A DNA stretch of 64,000 nt from Methanomassiliicoccaceae archaeon (GCA_003550345.1 PUJZ01000017.1:1-64000), one strand, 5' to 3'; positions 44,989-54,426 are shown, numbered from the stretch's first letter. Numbers and translations are program-made. The notes: a model not told the origin generated them from the letters alone.

Positions 44989-45228
44989 ATGCTGACGGCC
45001 ACCCTGAGGATGGACTCCGCCAACGCCGCCGAGGTGCTGGCCTCCCTGAGCCCGGAGATGGGCCGGGAGGTCCCCCGCAGCCGCGTCCGCGGCCGCGTGG
45101 AAGGCGGCGCCATGGTGCTGGAGTTCGAGGCGGAGGACGTCTCCGCCCTCCGGGCCGCCCTCAACTCATACCTTGGTTGGATAAGGATCAGCGAAGACAT
45201 AAACGGATTGACAGGTGATCAAAAATGA
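44989..45228 (+). CDS. pcc1: KEOPS complex subunit Pcc1
   Basis: 79 residues: N-terminal strand LTATLRMDSANAAEVLASLSPEM, a middle strand GAMVLEFEAEDVSALRAALNSYLGWIRIS typical of Pcc1. It dimerises and contacts Kae1 in the t6A-making KEOPS complex. Seven bases after rpoP, and it overlaps pfdB by 4 bases. A Pcc1-like paralogue is at 20002. Confidence 0.88.
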   Translation: MLTATLRMDSANAAEVLASLSPEMGREVPRSRVRGRVEGGAMVLEFEAEDVSALRAALNSYLGWIRISEDINGLTGDQK

Positions 45229-45596
45229 AGGACATCAGCCCCCAGCTGCAGAACCAGATAACCCAGTTCCAGCAGGTCCAGCAGCAGCTCCAGTCGGTGA
45301 GCGGCCAGAAATTCCAGATGGACGCGCAGATGAAGGAGATGGAGAGGACCCTCGAGGAGCTGGCGGCCACGCCCGAGGACTCCGACATCTACCGCAGCGT
45401 CGGCTCCCTGCTCATAAAGGTGCAGGACAAGGAGAAGGTCAAGAGCGACCTGGAGGACTCCAAGGAGACCCTCGAGGTGCGCATCAAGGCCTTGGAGCGC
45501 CAGGAGAAGACCCTGCGCGAGAAGTTCCAGAGCCTGCAGGAGAGCATAAACAGGGCCCTCAGCAACAGTTCCCAGGGCAGCCCCCAGGGCAACTGA
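45225..45596 (+). CDS. pfdB: Prefoldin subunit beta
   Basis: 123 residues, almost entirely coiled coil (QNQITQFQQVQQQLQSVSGQK; ERQEKTLREKFQSLQESINRAL) around a short hairpin DSDIYRSVGSLLIKVQDKEKV. This is the beta-prefoldin pattern; it hands unfolded proteins to the thermosome. Last gene of the cluster. T-rich DNA (CTTCCCATCTTTTAATCTC) follows and may end transcription. Confidence 0.95.
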   Translation: MKDISPQLQNQITQFQQVQQQLQSVSGQKFQMDAQMKEMERTLEELAATPEDSDIYRSVGSLLIKVQDKEKVKSDLEDSKETLEVRIKALERQEKTLREKFQSLQESINRALSNSSQGSPQGN

Positions 45597-45705
45597 GCCG
45601 CAAACCGTTTAGCAACCATCTTCCCATCTTTTAATCTCTCATTTATTTATATCCCTTCCATATACTCCATAGAGCAGGGCCAAGGCCCTCTCTGGGGATG
45701 TTGAT

Positions 45706-46425
45706 ATGGACGCATTGGTGGTGAGGGACTTCCGCAAGTCCTACGGCAAGCATGTCGGAGTGGACGGCATAAGCTTCAATGTCAAACACGGCGAGGTCTT
45801 CGGGCTCATCGGGCCGAACGGCGCTGGCAAGACCACCACCCTCAGGGTGCTGTCCACCCTGCTGACCGTGAGCTCCGGCGACATGCTGGTCTACGGCAGG
45901 AGCGTGGTCAAGGAGCCGAAGGAGGTGCGCAAGATCATCAGCTACCTCCCGGAGGACGCCGGCGCCTACAAGCACCTCAGCGGAAGGCAGTACCTGGACT
46001 TCATATCCCGGTTCTTCACCGCCGGAGACGACCGCGAGCGCATGGTGGAGCGGGGCGTGGCCATAGCGGACCTCGGAGAGCGCATCGACAGCAAGGTGGA
46101 CACCTACTCCAAGGGCATGACCCGCCGCCTGCTCATCGCCCGGGCGATAATGACCAGGCCGAAGTTCGCCATACTGGACGAGGTCACTTCCGGCCTGGAC
46201 GTGATAAACGCCGCCGAGATCAGGAACATAATCAAGGACATGGCCAAGGACGGGGTGACCATACTCCTCTCCTCCCACAACATGTTCGAGGTGGAGTACC
46301 TCTGCGACCGCATCGCCCTCATCGACAAGGGGAGGATAGTGGCGGAGGGCACCCCGAACGAGCTGAAGAGGCGCTACGGCGCCGCCAACGTCGAAGAGGT
46401 GTTCACCAAGGCGGTGACGTCATGA
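45706..46425 (+). CDS. ABC transporter ATP-binding protein (NatA/CcmA type)
   Basis: 239 residues. Walker A GPNGAGKTTTLRVLS, Q-loop region SYLPEDAGAYK, a degenerate signature YSKGMTRRLLIARA and Walker B FAILDEVTSGLD with LSSHNMFEVEYL. It drives the permease encoded immediately downstream. A TTTATTTATAT box lies about 60 bases upstream. Confidence 0.92.
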   Translation: MDALVVRDFRKSYGKHVGVDGISFNVKHGEVFGLIGPNGAGKTTTLRVLSTLLTVSSGDMLVYGRSVVKEPKEVRKIISYLPEDAGAYKHLSGRQYLDFISRFFTAGDDRERMVERGVAIADLGERIDSKVDTYSKGMTRRLLIARAIMTRPKFAILDEVTSGLDVINAAEIRNIIKDMAKDGVTILLSSHNMFEVEYLCDRIALIDKGRIVAEGTPNELKRRYGAANVEEVFTKAVTS

Positions 46426-47732
46426 GCCACCTGCTCACCCTCATCAAGAAGGAGCTGCGCGAGCTGCTCACCCCCGCCACCGTCCTGCCCATCGTTCTGC
46501 TGGCCCTGCTCTTCGCCTCCATGGGGGGCCTGACGGGAAGCCTGGAGGAGTCGGTGGCCGCCGAGCCCGAGATCGCCATCGTCAATCTGGACGAAGGCGG
46601 CAACTACTCGGCGCTGGTCCTGGACGTGGCCGGGCAGTTGAACGCCACTGTGGTCTTCTACGGCAATCAGAGCGGCGATGTCGATGACGCCATCGCCAAG
46701 GTCAAGGACGAGGGGGCCATGGCGGTGCTGGTCATCGGCTCTGAACACTCGGCCTCCATCGAGAAGGGCGGCCACGGTAGCATCACCGTATACTGGAACA
46801 TGAAGGGCACCGGGCTGATGAGCTCCATATCCACCACCCCGGTGGAGCTGTTGCTGGCCGTGGTGGAGAGGGAGACCACCCACGCCCTGATACAGTCGCT
46901 GATCGAAGACGGGGAGCTGGACGAAAGGGACCCCCGGAACATAACCGCCCCCATATCCTACTCGTCGAACACCCTCCTGGGGGACATCGTCATGGAGGAC
47001 ATCAGGCCGGAGCAGGTCTCGTCCTTCATGATGACCCAGAACTTCCTCATGCCCCTGTTGATCATGATCGTCATCGTGATGCTCGGCGGCATAATCATAT
47101 CCTCGATGGGGCAGGAGAAGGAGAACAAGACGCTGGAGACCCTGCTCACCCTGCCGGTGAACCGCACCACCATCGTCAGCGGCAAGCTGCTGGGCTCCGC
47201 CATCGTGGGCCTGCTGTTCGCGGGCATCTACATGCTGGGCATGAGCTACTACATGGAGGGGCTGACCGCCACCGCCCCGGTGGACCTGGGCGAGTACGGC
47301 CTGGAGCTGAGCACCCTGGACCTGGCCATAGTGGGCTTGATGACTGCCCTGGCGATACTCTGCGCCCTCGGCATCTGCATGATATTCGGCGCCTTCGCCA
47401 AGAACTACAAGGCCGCCCAGAGCCTCACCATACCCATAAGCTTCCTCGCCGTCATCCCCTTCTTCGTGGTGCTTTTCGCCGACTTCAAGAGCCTCCCCGC
47501 CCTGGTGCAGGCGGTTCTGTTCATCATCCCCTTCACCCACCCCATGATAGCCATGGACAACCTGATGATGGGGCACATGGACCTGGTCTATTCGGGGATA
47601 GCCTATCTGGTGCTCTTCACCCTGGCGACCATCATGGTCACCGTCCGGCTCTACAAGTCGGACATACTGCTCACCGGCTTAGGAACCACACTTAAGAGCG
47701 GTCCGCTGGGGAAGCTGCTGCGCCTGCGCTGA
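46422..47732 (+). CDS. ABC-2 type permease (NatB-like exporter subunit)
   Basis: 436 residues. One N-terminal membrane helix (PATVLPIVLLALLFASM), then about 190 residues outside the membrane with a YhgE/NatB-like domain (PEIAIVNLDEGGNYSALVLD), then five or more helices from about residue 205 on, with EKENKTLETLLTLPVNRTTIVSGKLLG between helices as in NatB. Overlaps the ATPase gene (ATGA). Substrate unknown; sodium, peptide or drug export are all possible. Confidence 0.9.
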   Translation: MSHLLTLIKKELRELLTPATVLPIVLLALLFASMGGLTGSLEESVAAEPEIAIVNLDEGGNYSALVLDVAGQLNATVVFYGNQSGDVDDAIAKVKDEGAMAVLVIGSEHSASIEKGGHGSITVYWNMKGTGLMSSISTTPVELLLAVVERETTHALIQSLIEDGELDERDPRNITAPISYSSNTLLGDIVMEDIRPEQVSSFMMTQNFLMPLLIMIVIVMLGGIIISSMGQEKENKTLETLLTLPVNRTTIVSGKLLGSAIVGLLFAGIYMLGMSYYMEGLTATAPVDLGEYGLELSTLDLAIVGLMTALAILCALGICMIFGAFAKNYKAAQSLTIPISFLAVIPFFVVLFADFKSLPALVQAVLFIIPFTHPMIAMDNLMMGHMDLVYSGIAYLVLFTLATIMVTVRLYKSDILLTGLGTTLKSGPLGKLLRLR

Positions 47733-47771
47733 TGGCGAAACAACAAAATACCCCACCGGCATCAGAGCAGC

Positions 47772-48737
47772 ATGAGCAGCGAGCTCTTGGAGGCCCTGCG
47801 CCAAGGTCGCAAATTGGTCGTGGTGCACAGCAACGCCGACCCTGACGCCCTGGGGTCGGCCTACGCCATCGCCAGCTGCTTCCCGCCCGCCGACATCCAT
47901 GCCCCTGAGGGCCTGGACCGCTCCGGGAAGGCCCTACAGCAGGCCCTGGGCATAGAGCTGGTGGAGGGCTTCGATCCGTCGGATTATGACCGCATGGTGC
48001 TGGTGGACACCTCATCGCCGGAGCAGGTGCTCCCCCTGGGGGAGATACCCCGGGGGTCGGTGGTCATAGACCATCACCTGCCCAACGGCCGCTGGGAGGG
48101 CATGTTGTTCCATTGCGACGACTCCAAGGCCTCCTGCGCCGAGGTGGTGGCGGACATATTGGACGAGGCGGGCGTCACCCCTCCGAGGGACGTCGCCCTG
48201 GCGATGATGGTGGGCATGCTCACCGACAGCGGCCACTTCCAGCACGGCAACCCGGCGCTGATGCGCCGCTTCGCCTCCATGATGGAGGTGCACGGCATCG
48301 CGGTGGACGAGGTGATGGCCGTCACCCGGGCCGAGACCGGCATATCGGAGAGGGTGGCGGTGCTCAAGGGCCTGCAGAGGTCGCGTTTCGACCGCGTCGG
48401 AGAGCATGTGGTCGCCGTCGCCTACGGGAGCACCTACGAAGCGTCGATCTGCCGCGCCCTGCTGAGCTCGGGGGCGGACGTGGCCTTCGTGGGCTCGCAG
48501 CGGGAGGAGCGCTTCCGTGTCAGCGCACGCTGCTCCCAGCGCATGGTTCGCAACGGTCTGCACCTCGGCCGCTTCCTCGATGAGCTCGGGGGCGAGACCC
48601 TCAGCGAGGGCGGCGGCCACGGAGGCGCCGCCGGCATCACCGGCGAGGGCGATGCGGAGGCCGTGCTGCACATGTGCATGAGCAGGGCCATGGAAATCTT
48701 CCGCGGGATGCGCGACTCAGCGTCCCAGGGAATCTAA
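47772..48737 (+). CDS. DHH/DHHA1 family phosphoesterase (RecJ/NrnA-like)
   Basis: 321 residues. DHH motifs: VVHSNADPDALGSAYAIA, MVLVDTSSPEQ, VVIDHHLPNGRW and MMVGMLTDSGHFQHGNP. The C-terminal DHHA1 domain has GGGHGGAAGITGEG, binding the substrate phosphate. Candidate substrates are nanoRNA, pApA or other short oligonucleotides. It is preceded by a TATA-like AACAAAATACC about 28 bases before the ATG, suggesting a leaderless mRNA. Its end overlaps tyrS by 21 bases. Confidence 0.88.
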   Translation: MSSELLEALRQGRKLVVVHSNADPDALGSAYAIASCFPPADIHAPEGLDRSGKALQQALGIELVEGFDPSDYDRMVLVDTSSPEQVLPLGEIPRGSVVIDHHLPNGRWEGMLFHCDDSKASCAEVVADILDEAGVTPPRDVALAMMVGMLTDSGHFQHGNPALMRRFASMMEVHGIAVDEVMAVTRAETGISERVAVLKGLQRSRFDRVGEHVVAVAYGSTYEASICRALLSSGADVAFVGSQREERFRVSARCSQRMVRNGLHLGRFLDELGGETLSEGGGHGGAAGITGEGDAEAVLHMCMSRAMEIFRGMRDSASQGI

Positions 48738-49778
48738 GGTCGCCTTTATGGCCTCATAGTTCTCCGGCCGGCGCTCGAAGTACTCAGCCACGGGGGCGAG
48801 CAGCTCCGCCAGCGCCGCCGCCGCTCCCTTCTTGAGGTCCATGGGGTGCAGGGCGCCGGAGAAATAGTCCTCCCGCAGCGACGCGTAGTCCTCGTAACGC
48901 AAAGGCCCGCCGAACTTCTCCGGGCGCTCTATGCTCATGGCCCCCAGGCGGGGGAAGAGTATCAGGCTGCAGAGCATCAGCACCGGGTTGCGGCCCTCCT
49001 CCTCGGCCTCTGGAGGGCAGTAGGCCTTCTTGAGCTTGCGCTGCAGGTCCTCGATGCCGTCGTGTATCATTATGCCGCTGTCAGGGTCCCTCTTGGACAT
49101 CTTGGCGGCGACGGGGTCCATCCTCTCCCCGCCCTTGAGCCCAGGGAGCAGCGGGGTGTGGATGGCGATCGGCTTCTTCCATCCCAGCTTCTCGGCGGCG
49201 TCGCGGGCCAGCATGTGCGCCCGCCTCTGGTCCATGCCCGAGTAGGCGAGGTCTATGTCCATGGCGAACATGTCGGTGGCCTGCAGTATGGGGTAGAAGA
49301 GCTTGGAGGAGTCCAGCTCGGCATCGTCCTCGCCGCGGCCCATGATGGTCATCGCCCTCTTGACCCGCGACAGCGATGTGGCCTTGGCGACCTTGATCAC
49401 CCTCTCCCAGTAGTCGATGTCGTCGAGTATCTCGCTGGCGTAGCGGTACTCCACCTTGTCGCGGGGGACGCCCAGGGCCTCGAAGCAGTCCTCCATGTAG
49501 CGGGCGCAGGTCCGTATGTTCTCGATGTCCCCGCCCAGCTTGTCGTTTATGTAGGCGTGCCAATCGGCCCAGAAGACGGTTACCTGGAAGCCGGCTTCGG
49601 CCAGGTCGCGTATCTTGGAAGCGCAGATGAGCCAGCCTATGTGCACCAGGCCGGAGGGCTCGAAGCCTATATAGGCCCGCAGGCCTCTGCCCGATGCCAT
49701 CGCCTCCTTCAGCTCCTCCTCGGTCACCAGCTCCTCAACGCCTCTGGTGACAAGATGCAGCCTCTCTTCCAGGTCCAT
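48717..49778 (-). CDS. tyrS: Tyrosyl-tRNA synthetase
   Basis: 353 residues, archaeal class I TyrRS. HIGH motif reads SGLVHIGWL; KMSKR is intact in AAKMSKRDPDSGI; the tyrosine pocket includes QATDMFAMDIDLAYSGMDQRRAHMLARD. A TATA element CATTTTATAAG lies about 30-35 bases upstream. Confidence 0.96.
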   Translation of the reverse strand: MDLEERLHLVTRGVEELVTEEELKEAMASGRGLRAYIGFEPSGLVHIGWLICASKIRDLAEAGFQVTVFWADWHAYINDKLGGDIENIRTCARYMEDCFEALGVPRDKVEYRYASEILDDIDYWERVIKVAKATSLSRVKRAMTIMGRGEDDAELDSSKLFYPILQATDMFAMDIDLAYSGMDQRRAHMLARDAAEKLGWKKPIAIHTPLLPGLKGGERMDPVAAKMSKRDPDSGIMIHDGIEDLQRKLKKAYCPPEAEEEGRNPVLMLCSLILFPRLGAMSIERPEKFGGPLRYEDYASLREDYFSGALHPMDLKKGAAAALAELLAPVAEYFERRPENYEAIKATLDSLGR

Positions 49779-49832
49779 GTTAATCGCTCCCTCAATCCCC
49801 AGACGCTTATAAAATGATATTGAGCGCCCGGG

Positions 49833-50543
49833 TCACATCCAGTGCCAGCCCGTCCTGTCATGGATGGGGCGGGCGGGGTTCCCCGCCACCACCGTCCGGG
49901 GCGGGACGTCGCGGGTGACCACCGCCCCCGCGCCCACCACCGCGTCGTCGCCGATGCGGACCCCCTTCAGCACGGTGGCGTTGGACCCTATCCAGACATG
50001 GTCCCCGATGCGGACCGGCGCCTCCATGGGCAGCCTCTCCCCGTCCCTCACCAGCACATGGAAGTCGGTGTCCATTATGCGCACCCCCCAGGATATCGCG
50101 CAGTCGTCACCGATGCTCACGCTCGCCCGGCTGTAGATGCTGCAGTTCTCATTGATCAGCGTCCTGCTACCCACGGTCACGCTCGCCCCCCCGCCGATGT
50201 TGAACCGGGCCCCTGGGCCCACCACGGTGCGGTCGCCGATGCGGAGGGCGGCGCCGTCCTGGAGCATTATGACGGCGCGGTCCCCCGCCAGCTTGGCGGA
50301 GTACGATTCGACCAGATGGGGCAGGGCGACGAACAGCGCCCTGCCGTCCACCTCGAACACCGAGCCGCGGCCGCGGTGGACCTTCAGGGGATAGTTGCGC
50401 AGCAGCGGGAACCTCCAGAAGCGGCCAGGGAACCAGCGCAGGCTGCTGAGCAGGCTCCTGATCCCCGGCACGGGGTCGATGACCGGCATCCTGGCGGCGC
50501 CTTCCGACATCGCCACCGCATCCTGGAGGCCGCTTAAAAACAT
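49833..50543 (-). CDS. Hexapeptide-repeat (left-handed beta-helix) acyltransferase
   Basis: 236 residues. Residues about 95-235 are hexapeptide repeats (VVGPGARFNIGGG, CSIYSRASVSIGDDCAISWGVRI, VWIGSNATVLKGVRIGDDAVVGAGAVVTRDVPPRTVVAGNPAR), with a catalytic His candidate in TDFHVLV. This is the fold of sugar O-acetyltransferases. The first 90 residues (RFPLLRNYPLKVHRGRG) resemble related glycan-modifying enzymes. No glycan cluster is adjacent. Confidence 0.88.
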   Translation of the reverse strand: MFLSGLQDAVAMSEGAARMPVIDPVPGIRSLLSSLRWFPGRFWRFPLLRNYPLKVHRGRGSVFEVDGRALFVALPHLVESYSAKLAGDRAVIMLQDGAALRIGDRTVVGPGARFNIGGGASVTVGSRTLINENCSIYSRASVSIGDDCAISWGVRIMDTDFHVLVRDGERLPMEAPVRIGDHVWIGSNATVLKGVRIGDDAVVGAGAVVTRDVPPRTVVAGNPARPIHDRTGWHWM

Positions 50544-50559
50544 ATCCGCTGCATCCCCA

Positions 50560-50790
50560 TCACCCTTCGAACAGGATGCGCCCGTCGTAGGTGATGAGCC
50601 GGATGCGGTGGTAGGGTATCAGCGACCCGGCCGCGCGGAAGAAGGACCTGCCCAGATGCTCTATCTCGTCACCGGCTATGGTCCGGGTGTCTCCCTCGGC
50701 GCCGCGGTGCACATAACTGACCAGGCAGCGGGAGATCTCCATGTCCTCCCGCCATTTGACCTCGTTAAGCACCTGCCGCGGGAAGCGCAT
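50560..50790 (-). CDS. DUF504 (UPF0248) family protein
   Basis: 76 residues, matching the archaeal DUF504 family: VLNEVKWRED at the N-terminus, VSYVHRGAEGDTRTIAGDEI, and IPYHRIRLITYDGRILFE at the end. Function unknown; it is often found near RNA-processing genes. Divergent from adenine deaminase. Confidence 0.85.
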   Translation of the reverse strand: MRFPRQVLNEVKWREDMEISRCLVSYVHRGAEGDTRTIAGDEIEHLGRSFFRAAGSLIPYHRIRLITYDGRILFEG

Positions 50791-50810
50791 GGTATGCCAT
50801 CGTCATGAAT

Positions 50811-50816
50811 TATTTA
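50811..50816 (+). promoter_or_regulatory. TATA box of adenine deaminase
   Basis: TATTTA is centred 27 bases before the ATG at 50841, with no ribosome site between; leaderless start predicted. Confidence 0.45.
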
Positions 50817-50840
50817 TCCTTCTATCCCTCATAATCAAGC

Positions 50841-52469
50841 ATGAGGAGCCTCACCGTCGAGGGCAAGCTAGTGGACGTCGTCGGAGACCGCATATTCCCC
50901 GCCCGCGTGACCGTCCAGGACGGCCGGGTGACCGCCATCGAGGAGACCGACGAGGAGATGGATCGTTACATACTTCCCGGGCTGATCGACTCCCATGTGC
51001 ACGTGGAGTCGTCGCTCCTCGTCCCCTCCCGTTTCGCCGAGGCGGCGGTGCCCCGCGGGGTCACCGCCGTCATAGCCGACCCGCACGAGATAGCCAATGT
51101 CCTCGGCGTCGAGGGCGTGGAGTTCATGATGGAGGACGGCGCCAAGGTGCCGTTGCGTTTCCACTTCGCCGCCCCCTCCTGCGTGCCCGCCACCCCCTGG
51201 GAGAGCTCGGGCGCGGTACTGGGCCCGGAGGAGGTCGACCGGCTCATGGAGCGCGACGAGGTGGTGGCGCTGGCGGAGATGATGAACTTCCCAGGCGTGC
51301 TCAACGAGGACCCGGACGTCATGGCCAAGATAGAGTCCGCCCTCTCCCGCGGCAAGCCGGTGGACGGCCACGCCCCGGGATTGACAGGGGAGGAGCTGGA
51401 GAGGTACATCGCGGCGGGGATCGGCACCGACCACGAGTGCACCAGCGCCGAGGAGGCGCTGGAGAAGGCGGACAAGGGGATGCTGGTGCAGGTCCGCGAG
51501 GGTAGCGCCAGCAAGAACATGGAGGAGCTCATAGCCGTCGCCGACGACCATGAGTTCCTCCTCGCCACCGACGACATGCACGCCGGGGACATCCTGGAGG
51601 GGTACATGGACCGGCTGCTCAGCAAAGCGGTGTCGCTGGGGGCGGCCCCCCTGAACGCGGTGAAGGCGGCCAGCCTCTGGCCTGCGCGCCACTACCGATT
51701 GGAGGGAGGGTACATAGACCTGGACATGCCCGCCGACATGGTGGTGGTCTCCGACCTCAAAGACTTCCAGGTGCTGGAGGTGTACATCGGAGGGGAGCTC
51801 GTCGCCGCGGACGGCAGGGCGCTGTTCGAGGCCGGGCCGTCGCAGGCCGGCACCAACATCAGGCCGCGCCAGCTCAAGGGGGAGGACCTCCGGGTGCCCT
51901 CCCACGGGCTGCGGCGGGCGAGGGCCATAAGGGTCTACCCCGACCAGATAGTCAGCGGAGAGGAGATCGTGGATGTCGACGCCGCCGAGGGCCATGTGCT
52001 CGCTGACCCCTCGCGCGACCTCAGCTACATAGCGGTGGCGAGCCGCTACGACGGCTCCCCTCCCGCCGTCGGCCTGGTCACAGGGTTCGGTCTCGAGAAG
52101 GGGGGCATGGCCTCGAGCATAGCCCACGATTCGCACAACATCATCGCCGTCGCCGTCGACCTGGATTCACTGGCGAGAGTGATCAACGGCGTCTCCGTCA
52201 ACGGGGGCTACTACGCCACCGACGGGGAGCGTGACGCTTCCCTGCCGCTCCCTGTCGCGGGCCTCATGAGCACCGCCACCGCCGCCGAGGTGGCCGCCAA
52301 GGAGCGGGAGCTCAGCGGTTTCGTGCGGAGCCTGGGCTGCAAGCTGCACGCCCCCTTCATGACCATGGGATTCCAGAGCCTGCTCGTGCTCCCCAGCCTG
52401 AAGATCGGGGACCGTGGGCTCTTCGACTCGCGGGAGTTCCGCTTCGTGGACCTCATGGTGGGGGAATGA
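50841..52469 (+). CDS. ade: Adenine deaminase
   Basis: 542 residues, amidohydrolase superfamily. Metal-binding LPGLIDSHVHVESSL; AVIADPHEIANVLG; HAPGLTGEEL; GTDHECTSAEEA; and LATDDMHAGDILEG. The C-terminal domain has VATGFG-like VTGFGLEKGGMASSIAHDSHNIIAVA. It converts adenine to hypoxanthine. Thirty-five bases on lies hpt, which would reuse the product, so the pair forms a purine salvage unit. Confidence 0.95.
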   Translation: MRSLTVEGKLVDVVGDRIFPARVTVQDGRVTAIEETDEEMDRYILPGLIDSHVHVESSLLVPSRFAEAAVPRGVTAVIADPHEIANVLGVEGVEFMMEDGAKVPLRFHFAAPSCVPATPWESSGAVLGPEEVDRLMERDEVVALAEMMNFPGVLNEDPDVMAKIESALSRGKPVDGHAPGLTGEELERYIAAGIGTDHECTSAEEALEKADKGMLVQVREGSASKNMEELIAVADDHEFLLATDDMHAGDILEGYMDRLLSKAVSLGAAPLNAVKAASLWPARHYRLEGGYIDLDMPADMVVVSDLKDFQVLEVYIGGELVAADGRALFEAGPSQAGTNIRPRQLKGEDLRVPSHGLRRARAIRVYPDQIVSGEEIVDVDAAEGHVLADPSRDLSYIAVASRYDGSPPAVGLVTGFGLEKGGMASSIAHDSHNIIAVAVDLDSLARVINGVSVNGGYYATDGERDASLPLPVAGLMSTATAAEVAAKERELSGFVRSLGCKLHAPFMTMGFQSLLVLPSLKIGDRGLFDSREFRFVDLMVGE

Positions 52470-52472
52470 AAA

Positions 52473-52478
52473 CCTTTT
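52473..52478 (+). promoter_or_regulatory. TATA box of hpt
   Basis: CTTTTAT is centred about 28 bases before the ATG at 52505. It supports that start over the ATG at 52466 and suggests hpt has its own leaderless transcript. Confidence 0.45.
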
Positions 52479-52504
52479 ATCCGCCACACCTCCTTAACCA
52501 AGGC

Positions 52505-53065
52505 ATGCTGGACAGGCTGAAGAGGAGCGTCGAGGAGTGCCCGGTGGTGGGCCTCGGGGGCTATCAGTACTTCGTCCATCCCATCACCGACGGCATACCT
52601 GAGATGGACCCTGAGCTGCTCCAGGAGGTCGTGGACCGGATGATGGAGGTGGGCGATTTCCGCTGCGACCGCATCATCGCCCCCGAGGCGATGGGGATAC
52701 ACCTCGCCGTCCCCATCTCCCTCCGTCTCGGCATACCTTACAGCATAGTTCGCAAGAGGGGCTACGGCCTGGAGGGCGAGGTGAACATCGCCCAGGCCAC
52801 CGGATACTCACGCTCGGACATGTACATCAACGGCGTCAGGAGGGGGGAGAGGGTGGTGATAGTCGACGACGTCCTCAGCACCGGCGGGACCCTGAGGGCG
52901 TTGGTGCACGCCCTGAAGGACAGCTTTGGGGCGGAGGTGGTCGATATCGTCATGGTTTTCGAGAAGACCGAGAGGAAGAGGGAGATCGAGGAGGACATCG
53001 GCGTCGGCGTGAAGACCCTCCTCAAGGTGGACGTGGTCGAGGGCCGCACGGTCTACTACGAATGA
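52505..53065 (+). CDS. hpt: Hypoxanthine/guanine phosphoribosyltransferase (archaeal, APRT-like)
   Basis: 186 residues from the ATG at 52505, the usual length; the track's start at 52466 adds 13 residues encoded by the promoter. Family start MLDRLKRSVEECPVV; PRPP loop VVIVDDVLSTGGTLRALV; ICHPL-like ITDGIPEMDPELL and IVRKRGYGLEGE. It makes IMP and GMP from the bases. Confidence 0.93.
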   Translation: MLDRLKRSVEECPVVGLGGYQYFVHPITDGIPEMDPELLQEVVDRMMEVGDFRCDRIIAPEAMGIHLAVPISLRLGIPYSIVRKRGYGLEGEVNIAQATGYSRSDMYINGVRRGERVVIVDDVLSTGGTLRALVHALKDSFGAEVVDIVMVFEKTERKREIEEDIGVGVKTLLKVDVVEGRTVYYE

Positions 53066-53115
53066 GTTAGGCTGGATGCAGCGGCACCCGTTTTCCCCCT
53101 CCGGCGCGATGCAGC

Positions 53116-54426
53116 TTGGTGGGCCCTGAATCGTTCCTCCTCATCGCCTACATGGTGCTCTTCGGCTCGCTGATAGGGAGCGTGAGCGGCCTCGTGCCCG
53201 GGATACACGTCAACACCCTGGCGGCCCTGCTCCTCGCGGGCTATCCCCTTCTGGCGTCCTTGCTGTCCGCCGCCGTCTGCCCCGCCATGCTGCCGGTGAT
53301 GGTCGCGGCGGCGGTGGTCTCGGCCTCGGTGGTGCACTCGTTCATGGACTTCGTGCCCTCGGTGTTCCTCGGCTCTCCCGGCGAGGAGGATGTGCTGAGC
53401 GTCCTCCCCGGGCACAGGATGCTGATGAGCGGCAAGGGCGCCGAGGCGGTGGCATGCTCCGCCCAAGGGAGCCTGGTGGGAGCGGCGGCGGCGGTGGCCC
53501 TGGCGCTCCCTGTGCACCTGGTTATGGAGTCGGGGGGATGGGAGGCGCTGCAGCGGCACATACCGTTCATGCTCCCCGTCTGCCTCCTCCTCATGATACT
53601 CTCCGAGCGGGGCGACGGCGCTTCGCGCAAGAGGGCCTGGGCCGTTTCGCTCTGCCTCGCCTCAGGGGCGCTGGGGGCGGTGACGATGTTCGGGTCCATG
53701 CCCGCCTCCTCCGGGCCGGTCCATGCGGGCGGCCTGATGCTGCCGATGCTCGCCGGCCTCTTCGGCATGCCCGCCCTGCTCATATCCCTGGGGGCGGGGG
53801 GAGTGCCGGCGCAGACCGGTTCCGGCCGGCCGGAGCTGGACAGCGGCCCTGCCCTCAGGGGCCTGGTGGCCGGCCTGGCGGTGGGGTGGCTTCCCGGGGT
53901 CACCTCCACCGCCGGGACGGTGGTGGCGTCCCTGGGCTCCCCGGAGAGGACCCCGGAGAGGTTCATAGCCATGGTCTCGTCGGTGGGGACCGCGGCCACG
54001 GTCTTCGCGCTGGTCACCCTGTCGGTGGCCGGGCGGGGCAGGACGGGGACGATGCTGGTGGTATCGGACGTGATGGGCGACGGCCTGAGTGGCCTGGACA
54101 ACCCCCATTTCGCCCTGCTGCTCCTCTGCGTGCTGGCGTCGGCGGTGATAGGCTACCTCCTCACCGTCAGGGCGGGGTCCCTCTTCGCTCGCGCCCTCCA
54201 GGGAAGGGACCTCTGGAGGCTGAACCTGGCCATCGCCCTCTTCCTCAGCGTCCTGGTGCTGGCGGTGAGCGGGGCGGGGGGGCTTCTCATGCTGGCGGCG
54301 GGGACCGCCCTCGGCCTCCTGCCCTCGGCGGCGGGGGTGGGCCGCGTCCATCTCACCGGCTCGCTGCTGATCCCGGTCATGCTATTCTACACTGGTGAGC
54401 ATTCCCGTCTGACCGGCCTCCTGTGA
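53116..54426 (+). CDS. TctA-like membrane protein (tripartite tricarboxylate permease family, archaeal branch)
   Basis: 436 residues, around ten to twelve hydrophobic segments. The family signature GLVPGIHVNTLAALLL sits at residues 20-36, FLGSPGEEDVLSVLPGHRML around 80-100, and a repeat GLAVGWLPGVTSTAGTVVAS in the second half. In bacteria TctA imports carboxylates with TctB and TctC, which are not seen here; archaeal members work without a known partner. The start is TTG 53116 or GTG 53119; neither has a good ribosome site. Its last 50 bases overlap the polymerase gene on the other strand. Confidence 0.8.
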   Translation: MVGPESFLLIAYMVLFGSLIGSVSGLVPGIHVNTLAALLLAGYPLLASLLSAAVCPAMLPVMVAAAVVSASVVHSFMDFVPSVFLGSPGEEDVLSVLPGHRMLMSGKGAEAVACSAQGSLVGAAAAVALALPVHLVMESGGWEALQRHIPFMLPVCLLLMILSERGDGASRKRAWAVSLCLASGALGAVTMFGSMPASSGPVHAGGLMLPMLAGLFGMPALLISLGAGGVPAQTGSGRPELDSGPALRGLVAGLAVGWLPGVTSTAGTVVASLGSPERTPERFIAMVSSVGTAATVFALVTLSVAGRGRTGTMLVVSDVMGDGLSGLDNPHFALLLLCVLASAVIGYLLTVRAGSLFARALQGRDLWRLNLAIALFLSVLVLAVSGAGGLLMLAAGTALGLLPSAAGVGRVHLTGSLLIPVMLFYTGEHSRLTGLL

